Shown here one piece after another: positions 35,923 to 44,225 of a stretch of 47,850 bases of DNA (position 1 is its first letter; each line of letters starts with the position of its first letter). Under the pieces are notes generated by a model. The model made no database searches, was not told the origin of the DNA, and saw only the letters and a list, made by a program, of their open reading frames with translations. Position numbers and translations under genes: made by a program. This stretch comes from Halolactibacillus halophilus (GTDB lineage: Bacteria; Bacillota; Bacilli; Bacillales; Amphibacillaceae), in contig NZ_FOXC01000021.1 in the NCBI RefSeq assembly GCF_900115605.1, positions 1-47,850 of the forward strand, given 5' to 3'.

Positions 35923-35928
35923 TATAAT
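35923..35928 (+). promoter_or_regulatory. Promoter -10 of the second LCP gene
   Basis: A perfect TATAAT lies 38 bases before the second LCP start, behind the strong terminator, so this gene must have its own promoter. The -35 region (TGGTGC at 17 bp) is weak. Confidence 0.5.
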
Positions 35929-35965
35929 TAAGAATTGTAAAACTAACAAAAGAAGGGGCTATTTT

Positions 35966-36973
35966 ATGCATCAAAATAATGAGTATTCACGGTTAAAAAA
36001 AAGAAAACAAAAAAAACGTAGATTAATAATATATATAGCTATTCCCATCCTCATCTTTATCGGACTTGGCGCTACTTATGTAGGGGCCGTTTTAAACAAA
36101 GCCGAAAACGTTGTGTCATCTTCATACGAAGATGATGGAAGAGAACAAGGTTCTGAATTACGTGAGGAAATTCCCGATCCAACTAAAGATAATATCTCTA
36201 TTCTGTTCGTTGGTATTGATCAGGGTGGTGCAAGACAAGATCCAAATACAAAAGGTTTGTCTGATGCGCTTATTCTTGCGACCTTTAATAAGCAAGATCA
36301 TAGTGTTAAAATGCTCAGTATCCCTAGAGACTCCTATGTATATGTTCCAAGTGAGGATACCTTTACCAAAATCACCCATGCTCATGCCTATGATGGTGTA
36401 AAAGGTTCCATTGACACGATTGAACATTTACTTGATATTCCCATTGATTACTACGTTAGACTAAATTTTGATGCGTTTATTGATGTTATCGATGCCTTAA
36501 ATGGCGTTAAAGTAGATGTCCCTTATGAAGTTTATGAAATGGATTCAAATGATGTTGAAGGCGCGATTCATCTTGTTCCTGGCGAACAATTATTGTCAGG
36601 CGAAGAAGCACTTGCCTTCGCTAGAACAAGAAGAAAAGATAGTGATTTAGAACGAGTAAAAAGACAGCAACAATTAATGAGCGCGATTCTAGACCGAGCT
36701 ATTTCGATGAACGCCGTTGTTAATATTACTACACTATTTGACGCTGTTGGAGATAATATGACCACTAACTTAAATTGGAATGAAATTAAAAGTCTATCTA
36801 GTTATGCCTTATCAGGTGACTTAACCATTGAAAACCTCAGTTTGGAAGGTTATGATAAATGGGAGGATGCTTATTACTTTGGTCTAGATGAAGAGCATTT
36901 GGAAGAAGTTAAAGACACATTAAGAACCCATCTTGATTTAGATGTTAGCAGTAGCATAAATGACACTTATTAA
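35966..36973 (+). CDS. LCP-family cell-wall polymer ligase, second copy
   Basis: A 335-residue paralogue of the preceding LCP protein with the same layout. It has a basic N-terminus (KKRKQKKRR), one membrane helix (about 19-40) and the LCP domain with ISILFVGIDQGG, SIPRDSYVYVPSEDTFTKITHAHAYDG, and ALAFARTRRKDSDLERVKRQQQLMSAIL. The two proteins align through most of their length, so they arose by tandem duplication. Translation starts at ATG 35966 with AGAAGGGG 8 bases upstream. Having two copies beside two polymer loci suggests specialisation for different polymers, but the sequence alone does not show this. Confidence 0.92.
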   Translation: MHQNNEYSRLKKRKQKKRRLIIYIAIPILIFIGLGATYVGAVLNKAENVVSSSYEDDGREQGSELREEIPDPTKDNISILFVGIDQGGARQDPNTKGLSDALILATFNKQDHSVKMLSIPRDSYVYVPSEDTFTKITHAHAYDGVKGSIDTIEHLLDIPIDYYVRLNFDAFIDVIDALNGVKVDVPYEVYEMDSNDVEGAIHLVPGEQLLSGEEALAFARTRRKDSDLERVKRQQQLMSAILDRAISMNAVVNITTLFDAVGDNMTTNLNWNEIKSLSSYALSGDLTIENLSLEGYDKWEDAYYFGLDEEHLEEVKDTLRTHLDLDVSSSINDTY

Positions 36974-37007
36974 ATTAGTATTAAGAATAAAATAGCCGTG
37001 GACTTTG

Positions 37008-37049
37008 GTTCTTTGTCAAACATACTAAGATTAGTAGTTCTTTGTCAAA
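37008..37049. repeat. Duplicated GTTCTTTGTCAAA, possible ISL3-type end remnant
   Basis: The 13-mer GTTCTTTGTCAAA occurs at 37008-37020 and 37037-37049. The second copy continues TAGGGTTGGTG. Sequences of the type 'CTTTGTCAAAT' occur at ISL3-family ends. No ISL3 transposase is present here, so at most a scar remains. Confidence 0.35.
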
Positions 37050-37204
37050 TAGGGTTGGTGAGAAGTTTTAACCAATAATTTCAAGCTTATATTTCACATG
37101 TTTCGGCTCTTTTTATGCAGCTGTAACATGTGTTTTATTTTGTGTTTTTTTCTTCTGTAGATCAACTGTAAGCGCCAATAGAACGAGTATATACCTTACG
37201 TGCC

Positions 37205-37247
37205 ATCCTCCATTTACAATAAAGTTAACTTTATTGAAATGGAGGAT
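37205..37247 (+). promoter_or_regulatory. Long hairpin covering the RBS of the IS30 remnant
   Basis: ATCCTCCATTT (37205-37215) pairs perfectly with AAATGGAGGAT (37237-37247). The inner CAATAAAGTTAACTTTATTG (37217-37236) is itself a perfect palindrome, leaving only one bulged A at 37216. An mRNA starting upstream would fold the Shine-Dalgarno GGAGG (37241-37245) into a stem of about 19-21 bp, 8 bases before the ATG at 37254. Such structures protect some transposase genes from read-through transcription. Confidence 0.7.
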
Positions 37248-37253
37248 AATTTT

Positions 37254-37916
37254 ATGACCAATAAACAAGATATTGTACCCGTCACTTTAAAGAGTGAATC
37301 GCAGAACCAAATGTTATACAACCACAAACGTAAGCTCGGTCGTAGTATCAAAGAGCGCGATCCTGCTGTGTTAACGAGAGAAGCATTCGGACACTGGGAA
37401 TTAGATTTAGTCATCGGTAAAAAGACCAAAGGCGAATCCGTTATTCTGACGTTACTTGAAAGACAAACACGACACTATGTTACCAAGAAGCTGTAGGACA
37501 AATCACCAGAGTATATCCGAGAAGCTATGCTTAAGATTATCGAAGAGCACGGGCCTCAGAATTTCAAAACCATTACGACAGATAACGGATCAGAGCTTCG
37601 GGCGCTAAGTAAATCAGAAGATACATATGAACATCTTGGCGTGTACTACGCACATGACTACGCTTCTTGGGGAAAAGCACCAAACGAACGCCATGATGAT
37701 ATACTTCGTGAGTTTATACCAAAAGGTCTACCTCTTCGAGATTTGACTTACAAACACTTAAAGCAGTACACAGATGCGTTAAACATGAAGCCAAGACGGA
37801 CGCTAGGGTATGATTGCCCTCAAGAACTATATGAACAAAAGCGTCAAGAGCACGCCGCAAGGCGGTGGCTAGTACGGCACAAAAATCAAGTATCCGCATC
37901 GATTAAAACACTATAA
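37254..37916 (+). pseudogene. IS30-family transposase remnant (N-terminus lost, amber stop)
   Basis: About 220 codons corresponding to the C-terminal two thirds of an IS30 DDE transposase. KLGRSIKERDPAVLTREAFGHWELDLVIGKK contains the first catalytic Asp, TTDNGSELRALS the second, and KAPNERHDDILREFIPKGLPL the Glu region. The helix-turn-helix part of about 100 residues is missing and is replaced by an unrelated MTNKQDIVPVTL start. TAG at 37494-37496 interrupts the same frame after VTKKL. The family's GRNxR end is not seen; the frame ends KHKNQVSASIKTL-like. An IS30-like right-end sequence, GCATTTGACTTTACAATTC, follows near 37964. The element cannot be functional by itself. Confidence 0.82.
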
Positions 37917-38105
37917 GTATAGATTTTTGAATATATTGGCATATCTTTTTTAAAAAAGTTTATGCATTTGACTTTACAATTCAGGTAGTATTTTGGAACT
38001 AATCAACGCCACATAATATTTTTGTTACAACTCTAAGTGAAATAACGGTAATTTGCATATGTCTAAAATCCACATATAAACAAGTTTTCAAAAAAGCGAT
38101 TGTTA

Positions 38106-38846
38106 TTAATTCTTAGGCACCTTCTGGAATTTTTGCCGAAAAATCAAGAAGATGAATTTAAAATTACTTGATAAACGCCTAAGTCTAGTTGGTTGCTTTA
38201 TTACACGATATAGCCACTCTAAATTGAGTTTAATCCATAAATTAGGTGCTCGTTTTACTTTTCCAGCTAAAACATCAAAACTTCCACCCACACCTATAAA
38301 AACACCTTTGTTTACTTTTGATTTGTGAATCCTTATCCAATCTTCTTGTTTAGGCACACCTAATCCAACAAATATTAGATCCGGTTTTTTAGTGCGTAGT
38401 TCTTGTGAAATTAAACCTTCATCAATATCGTCATATCCATTGTGATAACCCACAACAGATATGTTGTTAAAACGATTACTCAACTTATTAATCATTTCTT
38501 GAATCACTATGTTAGATCCGCCAAAAAAATAACAACTTAATTGATTTCTATTCGCATATTCCAACAAATCTTGCATGAGATCAAAACCAGCAATTCGTTC
38601 TGGTATATCTCCTCCCAACATTCTTGCTCCCTTAACTACACCTATACCATCTGCTATAATAAAATCAGCCGTGCTAATGGATTGAGAATATTGTTCATTA
38701 TCATAAGTCTTTACAATAACTTCTGGGTTGGCAGTCACAATATGCGTTAACTGCTGATATTTCAATCGGGGGTAGATGATTTTTTCAAGAAATGATGCTT
38801 TTGTCACGCTCAATATATTTATATTTAATATATTTACTATCTTCAT
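38106..38846 (-). CDS. tagA: WecG/TagA/CpsF-family glycosyltransferase
   Basis: A GT26 enzyme of 246 residues, most likely the N-acetylmannosaminyltransferase that adds ManNAc to GlcNAc-PP-undecaprenol in wall teichoic acid linkage-unit synthesis. Family blocks are HIVTANPEVIVKTYDN (about 34-49), ADFIIADGIGVVKGARMLG with the conserved Asp, IAGFDLMQDLLEYA, CYFFGGSN, and PDLIFVGLGVPKQEDWI (about 155-171). The basic C-terminus is needed for membrane contact in the family. Its start overlaps the tagH stop by 4 bases. A different GT26 acceptor is possible, since no tagO is in the window. Confidence 0.88.
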   Translation of the reverse strand: MKIVNILNINILSVTKASFLEKIIYPRLKYQQLTHIVTANPEVIVKTYDNEQYSQSISTADFIIADGIGVVKGARMLGGDIPERIAGFDLMQDLLEYANRNQLSCYFFGGSNIVIQEMINKLSNRFNNISVVGYHNGYDDIDEGLISQELRTKKPDLIFVGLGVPKQEDWIRIHKSKVNKGVFIGVGGSFDVLAGKVKRAPNLWIKLNLEWLYRVIKQPTRLRRLSSNFKFIFLIFRQKFQKVPKN

Positions 38847-39646
38847 TGCTTACCAACTTTGACATTTTGTTTTTTTAAAACACTTCTCTTATATGCATTT
38901 TTTTGTTTTTTAGTCATCTTCTTATAATCTTTAATAAAATCTTCATATTGAGGTATGACATCATCAACATCGCCGTATGTCTTTACTTGACCAAATTCTA
39001 ACCAAAGTACTTTGTTACAGAAGTTTTTGATTTGGTTAATAGAGTGACTAACAAAAATCATCGTTTTCCCTTGTGCCTTGAATTCCTTCATTTTTTCAAT
39101 GCTTTTTTCAGCAAATGCTTTATCTCCAACAGATAAAGCTTCATCTATTATAAGAATATCTGGATCAATTGTAACCGATATAGCAAAGCCAAGCCTAGAC
39201 TTCATTCCACTCGAGTATGATTTTACAGGTTGATCTATAAAATCCTCTAATTCTGCAAATTCAATAATACCTTGTTGCATTTCTTTTATTTCTTTCATTG
39301 AAAAACCTAACATCAAACATTTTAATTCGATATTTTGTCGCCCAGTTAAGTCCCCTTTTAACCCTGAGGATACTGCTATAAGTGATGCTTGTCCATTAAT
39401 TTTTATTTGGCCACTGCTTTCCGGAACAATACCAGCAATGATATTGGATAACGTTGATTTACCAGAGCCATTAATGCCAATAAATCCAATTATATCTCCT
39501 TTATTCGCCTTAAAATTAACGTGGTGTAAAGCCCAAAAATCTTTTCCATAGCTTTTGGGTAGAATTAAGTCTTTAAATCGCTCACTTCTATTTTGATATA
39601 GTTTATATTTTTTTGATAAATCTCTGATTTCTATAGATATCGTCAT
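38843..39646 (-). CDS. tagH: Teichoic-acid-type ABC exporter, ATP-binding subunit
   Basis: A 267-residue ATPase that powers export of an undecaprenyl-linked polymer with the TagG-like permease. It has Walker A GFIGINGSGKSTLSNIIAG (about 54-72), the signature YSSGMKSRLGFAISV (about 143-157), Walker B PDILIIDEALSVGDKAF and switch FVSHS. It lacks the long C-terminal domain of Bacillus subtilis TagH and resembles the short form in staphylococci. LSKKYKLYQNRSERFKDLILP at the N-terminus is typical of polysaccharide and teichoic acid exporters. It lies 12 bases after tagG and overlaps tagA. Confidence 0.9.
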   Translation of the reverse strand: MTISIEIRDLSKKYKLYQNRSERFKDLILPKSYGKDFWALHHVNFKANKGDIIGFIGINGSGKSTLSNIIAGIVPESSGQIKINGQASLIAVSSGLKGDLTGRQNIELKCLMLGFSMKEIKEMQQGIIEFAELEDFIDQPVKSYSSGMKSRLGFAISVTIDPDILIIDEALSVGDKAFAEKSIEKMKEFKAQGKTMIFVSHSINQIKNFCNKVLWLEFGQVKTYGDVDDVIPQYEDFIKDYKKMTKKQKNAYKRSVLKKQNVKVGKQ

Positions 39647-39658
39647 ATAATCCCTTCT

Positions 39659-40483
39659 TTATACAAAATCAATAAAATGCCGTCTGAATCTGAGATGAAG
39701 CATCGATCCAAATGCAAAGAGTAAGATGGTTATTCCCCAAAAATACATCGTATATTTCGGATCGCTTATAATATGCCATCCAATACCAAAAAAGCTATAC
39801 CGAAAACCTTCAATTAAATAAAACAATGGATTTAACTTCATAATTAAGCTAATAGTCTCATTAGCAATCGTCTCAACATTCCAAAGTATTGGAGAAACAT
39901 AGAGACCCATTCGTAATATTGATTGTAAAAACATTTGAATATCACGAATTATCGTCGATAGCGTTGACATAACGAAAGCAAGTGAAAATGTAAAGGCAAA
40001 TAACGCCACTAAATAATATGGAAATTGCAAATAATAAATATTAACATAATACCCTGATATATTCATAATTACTATGAGGATGAAAAACATCCCTAAAAAA
40101 ACAAAGTAGCGACTTAAAACAACGTAATTAGGTATAATACTCATTGGAAAATTCATTTTTGCCAACATTTTTATTCTAGTATAAATCGCTTTTGACCCTT
40201 GAATAATGGATTGATAAAAGAATAACCATACAATCATACCAATAATCATCCAATAGATGAAAGGGACTGACAAATCTTCAGTCAGTTGTATATCTTCTCG
40301 CTGGCGAATCCCATAACCAAATACAAACCAATAAATTGCAATTTGAAAAATCGGATTTATAAGCTCCCATGCCATACCTAGATAATTATCGTTGTTCTTG
40401 CTTTTTAATTCATATACAGACAAACGACGAATTAAATAAAAATATTTGAATTGTTCTTTTAATACTTTAATAACAGTTGTCAT
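39659..40483 (-). CDS. tagG: Teichoic-acid-type ABC exporter, permease subunit
   Basis: A 274-residue ABC-2 type membrane permease with six predicted helices between about 35 and 260. The N-terminal cytoplasmic amphipathic helix (YFYLIRRLSVYELKSKNNDNYLGMAWELINP) and the sequences YWMIIGMIVWLFFYQSI and MGLYVSPILW are characteristic of TagG and polysaccharide exporters. It is the first gene of the tagG-tagH-tagA unit, with AAAGGA before the ATG and a TTGTTT-17-TATAAT promoter upstream. The substrate is inferred from TagA and the TagF-like enzymes encoded nearby. Confidence 0.9.
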   Translation of the reverse strand: MTTVIKVLKEQFKYFYLIRRLSVYELKSKNNDNYLGMAWELINPIFQIAIYWFVFGYGIRQREDIQLTEDLSVPFIYWMIIGMIVWLFFYQSIIQGSKAIYTRIKMLAKMNFPMSIIPNYVVLSRYFVFLGMFFILIVIMNISGYYVNIYYLQFPYYLVALFAFTFSLAFVMSTLSTIIRDIQMFLQSILRMGLYVSPILWNVETIANETISLIMKLNPLFYLIEGFRYSFFGIGWHIISDPKYTMYFWGITILLFAFGSMLHLRFRRHFIDFV

Positions 40484-40519
40484 AAAATTTCCTTTCTTTA
40501 GCTCGTAAATACTTATTGA

Positions 40520-40548
40520 ATTATACTAGTTATTTGATGAAAAAACAA
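40520..40548 (-). promoter_or_regulatory. Promoter of the tagG-tagH-tagA unit
   Basis: The minus strand shows TTGTTT (40543-40548), a 17-bp spacer and a perfect TATAAT (40520-40525), 37 bases before the tagG start. The divergent wzy-like gene probably uses a weaker plus-strand promoter (TACAAT near 40580). Confidence 0.6.
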
Positions 40549-40620
40549 TTATGATATTCATTTTAACTTGTTTATAGTGTACAATTTAAATTAAATATAG
40601 CTTTTTAGGAGTGTTTAATA

Positions 40621-41829
40621 ATGAACGATACTTTTTCGCTAACATTTAAAAACCAAGTGGTTTTTCTCACTTTACTTTTTCTAAGTATTTTTGAATTGAC
40701 AGAAAATACCTTAAGAGTCACAGGAAACAATATGCTAACGTTATTACTCTATTTAAGCTTAAGTGTATTGATTTTAGCCTCAACTAAAAATTACCGCTTC
40801 CTACTTACACATCGTGATCTTATTATAATAATAAGTATGTATTTTTTAACAATCTTTACGAGTAGTTTCATCAATAATGATTTTAATATTGAGCTTATTT
40901 TAAAACTTCTCGGAAGCTTCACTTTTATTGTTATATCCATAAAAACTGATTGGCATAATAAGAGTATTATTTTTATAGCTTATATCATTAGTTTATCTAT
41001 CCTATTCCTATTTTGGGATTGGACCTTTGATATTTCTAATAGCCCTTTTAGAAATTTTGCTAGTGGTTTTAGAAATCCAAATGGTCTTGCTATTCTCTTG
41101 TTTTGTGGTACATACTTTTTAACTTTAGCTACCTATCATGTTAGTAATATAATATTAAAATCCTATTTTATAGTTTCTTTACTTATTTCTTTCTTTTTGA
41201 TTACTGAAACAGGTGCAAGGTCTATCCTTCTCTCTTTAATACTTGTTGTGTTAATCATACTTATTCATAAATATCGAAATTCCTTCATATATTACATTAT
41301 CTTTATAGCCCTAGCATTCAACTTCCTTTTCATATTTATGTATATTAAGTTACCGAATACTGCCATTGGAGACGGATTGAATAAAATTTCTATTTCAGTG
41401 TTTTCTAAAGGTTTTTTTAGTGGTAGAGAACGCATCTGGAGTGCAGTGTGGGATCATTCAATGACATCTCCACTTTTCGGACATGGTATAAGTTCAAAAG
41501 CAGGACATATCGATGGAATTACTACATCCACTCATAATCAATATTTACAGATTTTCATGGAGTCTGGTATCATTGGACTGACCATTTTTCTAATCTTCCT
41601 TTATTTTATATGGATACTATTATTAAAGAATATGCATACATTTGAAGGTGTTTTATCGGTTGGATTTTTTATAGCAACCATTATATATTCTAATTTTGAA
41701 TTAACACTTTTTCAGAATAACTTTCACATTGGAATGATCCAATGGTTAATAATAACTCTTGGTATTTCAAGTCAATATAAAACTTATTCATCAAAAGGAG
41801 TGAATGTAAATGACATGCCTATTAAATAA
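40621..41829 (+). CDS. Second Wzy/O-antigen ligase-type membrane protein
   Basis: A polytopic membrane protein of 402 residues with about 10-11 hydrophobic segments. The family pattern is visible in ETGARSILLSLILVVLIILIHKY and in the extracytoplasmic GRERIWSAVWDHSMTSPLFGHGISSKAGHIDGITTSTHNQYLQIFMESGIIGL (about 265-320). This is the Wzy_C hallmark with FGHG and HNxYLQ. AGGAG lies 8 bases before the ATG. It overlaps the following TagF-like gene by 20 bases, so the two are translated together. It is either a polymerase or a ligase of a polymer that carries phosphoglycerol. Confidence 0.85.
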   Translation: MNDTFSLTFKNQVVFLTLLFLSIFELTENTLRVTGNNMLTLLLYLSLSVLILASTKNYRFLLTHRDLIIIISMYFLTIFTSSFINNDFNIELILKLLGSFTFIVISIKTDWHNKSIIFIAYIISLSILFLFWDWTFDISNSPFRNFASGFRNPNGLAILLFCGTYFLTLATYHVSNIILKSYFIVSLLISFFLITETGARSILLSLILVVLIILIHKYRNSFIYYIIFIALAFNFLFIFMYIKLPNTAIGDGLNKISISVFSKGFFSGRERIWSAVWDHSMTSPLFGHGISSKAGHIDGITTSTHNQYLQIFMESGIIGLTIFLIFLYFIWILLLKNMHTFEGVLSVGFFIATIIYSNFELTLFQNNFHIGMIQWLIITLGISSQYKTYSSKGVNVNDMPIK

Positions 41830-44164
41830 CTATGAACTCAATGGTGAATCTGTTTTAATCACTTTTACAAAAGAATGCGACATAGAAAAACACTCCCATA
41901 TTTTAATAAAAAAAAGAAAAAGCAATATAGAACACATGTTCCAAATTCAGTCTGATAAATTTAAAGGCGCTTTTATTGATTGTAGAATATTTAATACTGG
42001 CATCTGGGACATTTATCTGCTCTCTACTTCTAACGAAACATCAAGACTCCAAATCTCAAAAGATGTATATTCTGATAATGCTATTATTTATTATTCAGAC
42101 GAAAAAAGTTACAATATCAACCTTTATCAAACTAAAAATGGAAATGCATCTATAAAGGTTACCCCTTTTGCTTTACCTGTTGATTTGCATAAAGTTAAAA
42201 GATATCACGACAATATAACGTTATCCCTTAGATTACATTCAAAAAATATAATTGAAAAATATGATGAAAATTCATCATCCATTGTACTCGAACCTATGCA
42301 TATGATAAATAACAAGATTGAAGTCCCAGCTAACATAGAGAAATTAAATGAATATTACTTAGTACATTTTACTTTAACAAATAAAATGAAAGAAAATTTG
42401 TTAAATATATACTTAGGTAAGTGGAAAATTGATTTTCAATTTTCTATTAATCAATCTTATCGAAAAGTAAAGCTGGAAATCATTGATGATTCATTACCAG
42501 ATAAAACAAATGACTTACTAGAATTCGAAGAACTAATTGAAAGCTGTTTTTACAGAACAAAAGGGAATTTTCTAGGATTTGAATATAAAAAGGTTACACA
42601 AGTAAGAAATATTGAATCTTTTGAATTTGTAGAAGATAAGATAATTATAGTTGGCCAAAGTGGTTTAAACATTATACAAAAAAAAATAGATTTAAAAACA
42701 TCTTTTTTACTGCGTGATAGATATACCGGTGATATACTTGAACTTATAGATCACATTAACATAACAGAAAACAGCTTTAATTCTTTTAAAATCACTATTC
42801 ATTTATCAAAACTATATTATAAAATTCAAAACGCATTCAACATTTTTGATATATTTGTCCAAGTACATTATAAATCATATACTTTTCAAAAAAAATTACG
42901 GTTTAATAAGTTTACTTATTATAAAGACTATTATGAGAAAAATAAATTTTTTAAAAACAAAAATAATGTGATGCTATTTTCTCAAGCAATCAGTCCATTT
43001 GGTAACATTAAATTATTAGTATACAAGCTTTCTAAAAAAAATGCATTCAAATTAAAATACAATAAGCAAATTTCAAAGACTTTTTTTAAGAACAAGAATG
43101 TGTGGTTAATTGGAGAACGATTTGATACTGCTCAAGATAATGGTTATCACTTTTTTAAATATTGTAGAGAGAATCATCCTGATCTACCTATTTACTATGT
43201 GATAGACACTTCTTCAAATGACTTTGAAAGAGTAAAACATTTAGGTAACGTAGTCGATTACGGTAGCAATCAACATTTTAACCTATTGTTGAAAACAAAA
43301 GTTTTTATTGGAACTCATGATTTTGAAAACATTTTACCTATACCTGGACAGTTTCTTACTTCTTTTCAACAAGGCATACGGATTTTTCTACAACACGGAG
43401 TCCTTGGTCGTAAAATTGTAGAGTATAATAAACAATTTTATAAGTATCCTTTTCACATGTTCTGTGTAAGTTCAATTAAAGAAAAAGAGCTTGTAACTTC
43501 AGTATTTGAATACGACGATGATGATGTTAAAATCACTGGATTATCTCGCTTTGATGCACTCAATAATACTACGACCAAAAAGTCAATTTTACTCATGCCT
43601 ACTTGGCGTGAGTGGTTAACAGATGAAAAAACTTTTATTGAATCAGAGTATTATAAAAGGTATCATGCTTTAATAAACCATCCGGAGTTGCAAACATTGC
43701 TTGAAGAAAATAATGTTCATTTGGAGTTTTATCCTCACTATCGTATGCAGCCATATATACAACATTTTAAAGATAACAATTTAAAAAATATTAGTGTTAT
43801 TCAACTAGGAGAGGCGACTGTTCAAGAACTGATTCAAAGAAATCATTTGATGATTACTGACTATTCATCAGTATCATTTGATTTTACTTATTTAAATAAA
43901 CCTGTTCTTTACTATCATTTTGACTTTGACACTTTCTTCAGAAATGGTATCTTAAGAGATAAAAATGAAACATTTTTGGGTGAAATCAGTTCTACTGAAG
44001 ATGAATTACTAAACCAAATATCAGATTTAATAAATCGCGGTTTTGTGGATAAGAGTAATTTTAGTGATAGACGAACATCGCTTTTTTATTATAATGATCG
44101 TTTAAATAATAAAAGAATCTATAATGAAATACAATCAATTCTTTTGAAAAATATACCAAAATAA
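41810..44164 (+). CDS. CDP-glycerol glycerophosphotransferase-type protein with large N-terminal domain
   Basis: A 784-residue protein whose C-terminal half (about 420-784) is a TagB/TagF-type GT-B domain. It shows NVWLIGERFDTAQDNGYHFFKYCRENHPDLPIYYVID, FLQHGVLGRKIVEYN with the catalytic-type His, LLMPTWREWLT, and MITDYSSVSFDFTYLNKPVLYY. These bind CDP-glycerol in the family. The N-terminal 400 residues are not recognised and look beta-rich with charged linkers; they may bind the polymer. The ATG overlaps the upstream wzy-like gene, with AAAGGAG 9 bases before it. It is more diverged from the two minus-strand homologues than they are from each other. It adds phosphoglycerol, or perhaps another polyol phosphate. 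Confidence 0.82.
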   Translation: MTCLLNNYELNGESVLITFTKECDIEKHSHILIKKRKSNIEHMFQIQSDKFKGAFIDCRIFNTGIWDIYLLSTSNETSRLQISKDVYSDNAIIYYSDEKSYNINLYQTKNGNASIKVTPFALPVDLHKVKRYHDNITLSLRLHSKNIIEKYDENSSSIVLEPMHMINNKIEVPANIEKLNEYYLVHFTLTNKMKENLLNIYLGKWKIDFQFSINQSYRKVKLEIIDDSLPDKTNDLLEFEELIESCFYRTKGNFLGFEYKKVTQVRNIESFEFVEDKIIIVGQSGLNIIQKKIDLKTSFLLRDRYTGDILELIDHINITENSFNSFKITIHLSKLYYKIQNAFNIFDIFVQVHYKSYTFQKKLRFNKFTYYKDYYEKNKFFKNKNNVMLFSQAISPFGNIKLLVYKLSKKNAFKLKYNKQISKTFFKNKNVWLIGERFDTAQDNGYHFFKYCRENHPDLPIYYVIDTSSNDFERVKHLGNVVDYGSNQHFNLLLKTKVFIGTHDFENILPIPGQFLTSFQQGIRIFLQHGVLGRKIVEYNKQFYKYPFHMFCVSSIKEKELVTSVFEYDDDDVKITGLSRFDALNNTTTKKSILLMPTWREWLTDEKTFIESEYYKRYHALINHPELQTLLEENNVHLEFYPHYRMQPYIQHFKDNNLKNISVIQLGEATVQELIQRNHLMITDYSSVSFDFTYLNKPVLYYHFDFDTFFRNGILRDKNETFLGEISSTEDELLNQISDLINRGFVDKSNFSDRRTSLFYYNDRLNNKRIYNEIQSILLKNIPK

Positions 44165-44176
44165 CCGATAATATAA

Positions 44177-44219
44177 AACCTCCCGGATTAAACGAATTAG
44201 ATGATTAATCCGGGAGGTT
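44177..44219. terminator. Bidirectional terminator between convergent genes
   Basis: A perfect 15-bp inverted repeat (AACCTCCCGGATTAA at 44177-44191 and TTAATCCGGGAGGTT at 44205-44219) with a 13-base loop. It lies between two convergent glycerophosphotransferase genes. T-rich sequence follows on both strands. Confidence 0.88.
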
Positions 44220-44225
44220 GATATT

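Noticed and set aside
37200-37253. GTG at 37200 as the start of the IS30 remnant
   Set aside because: This start would place the Shine-Dalgarno GGAGG and the hairpin inside the coding region. ATG 37254, 8 bases after GGAGG, is better supported.
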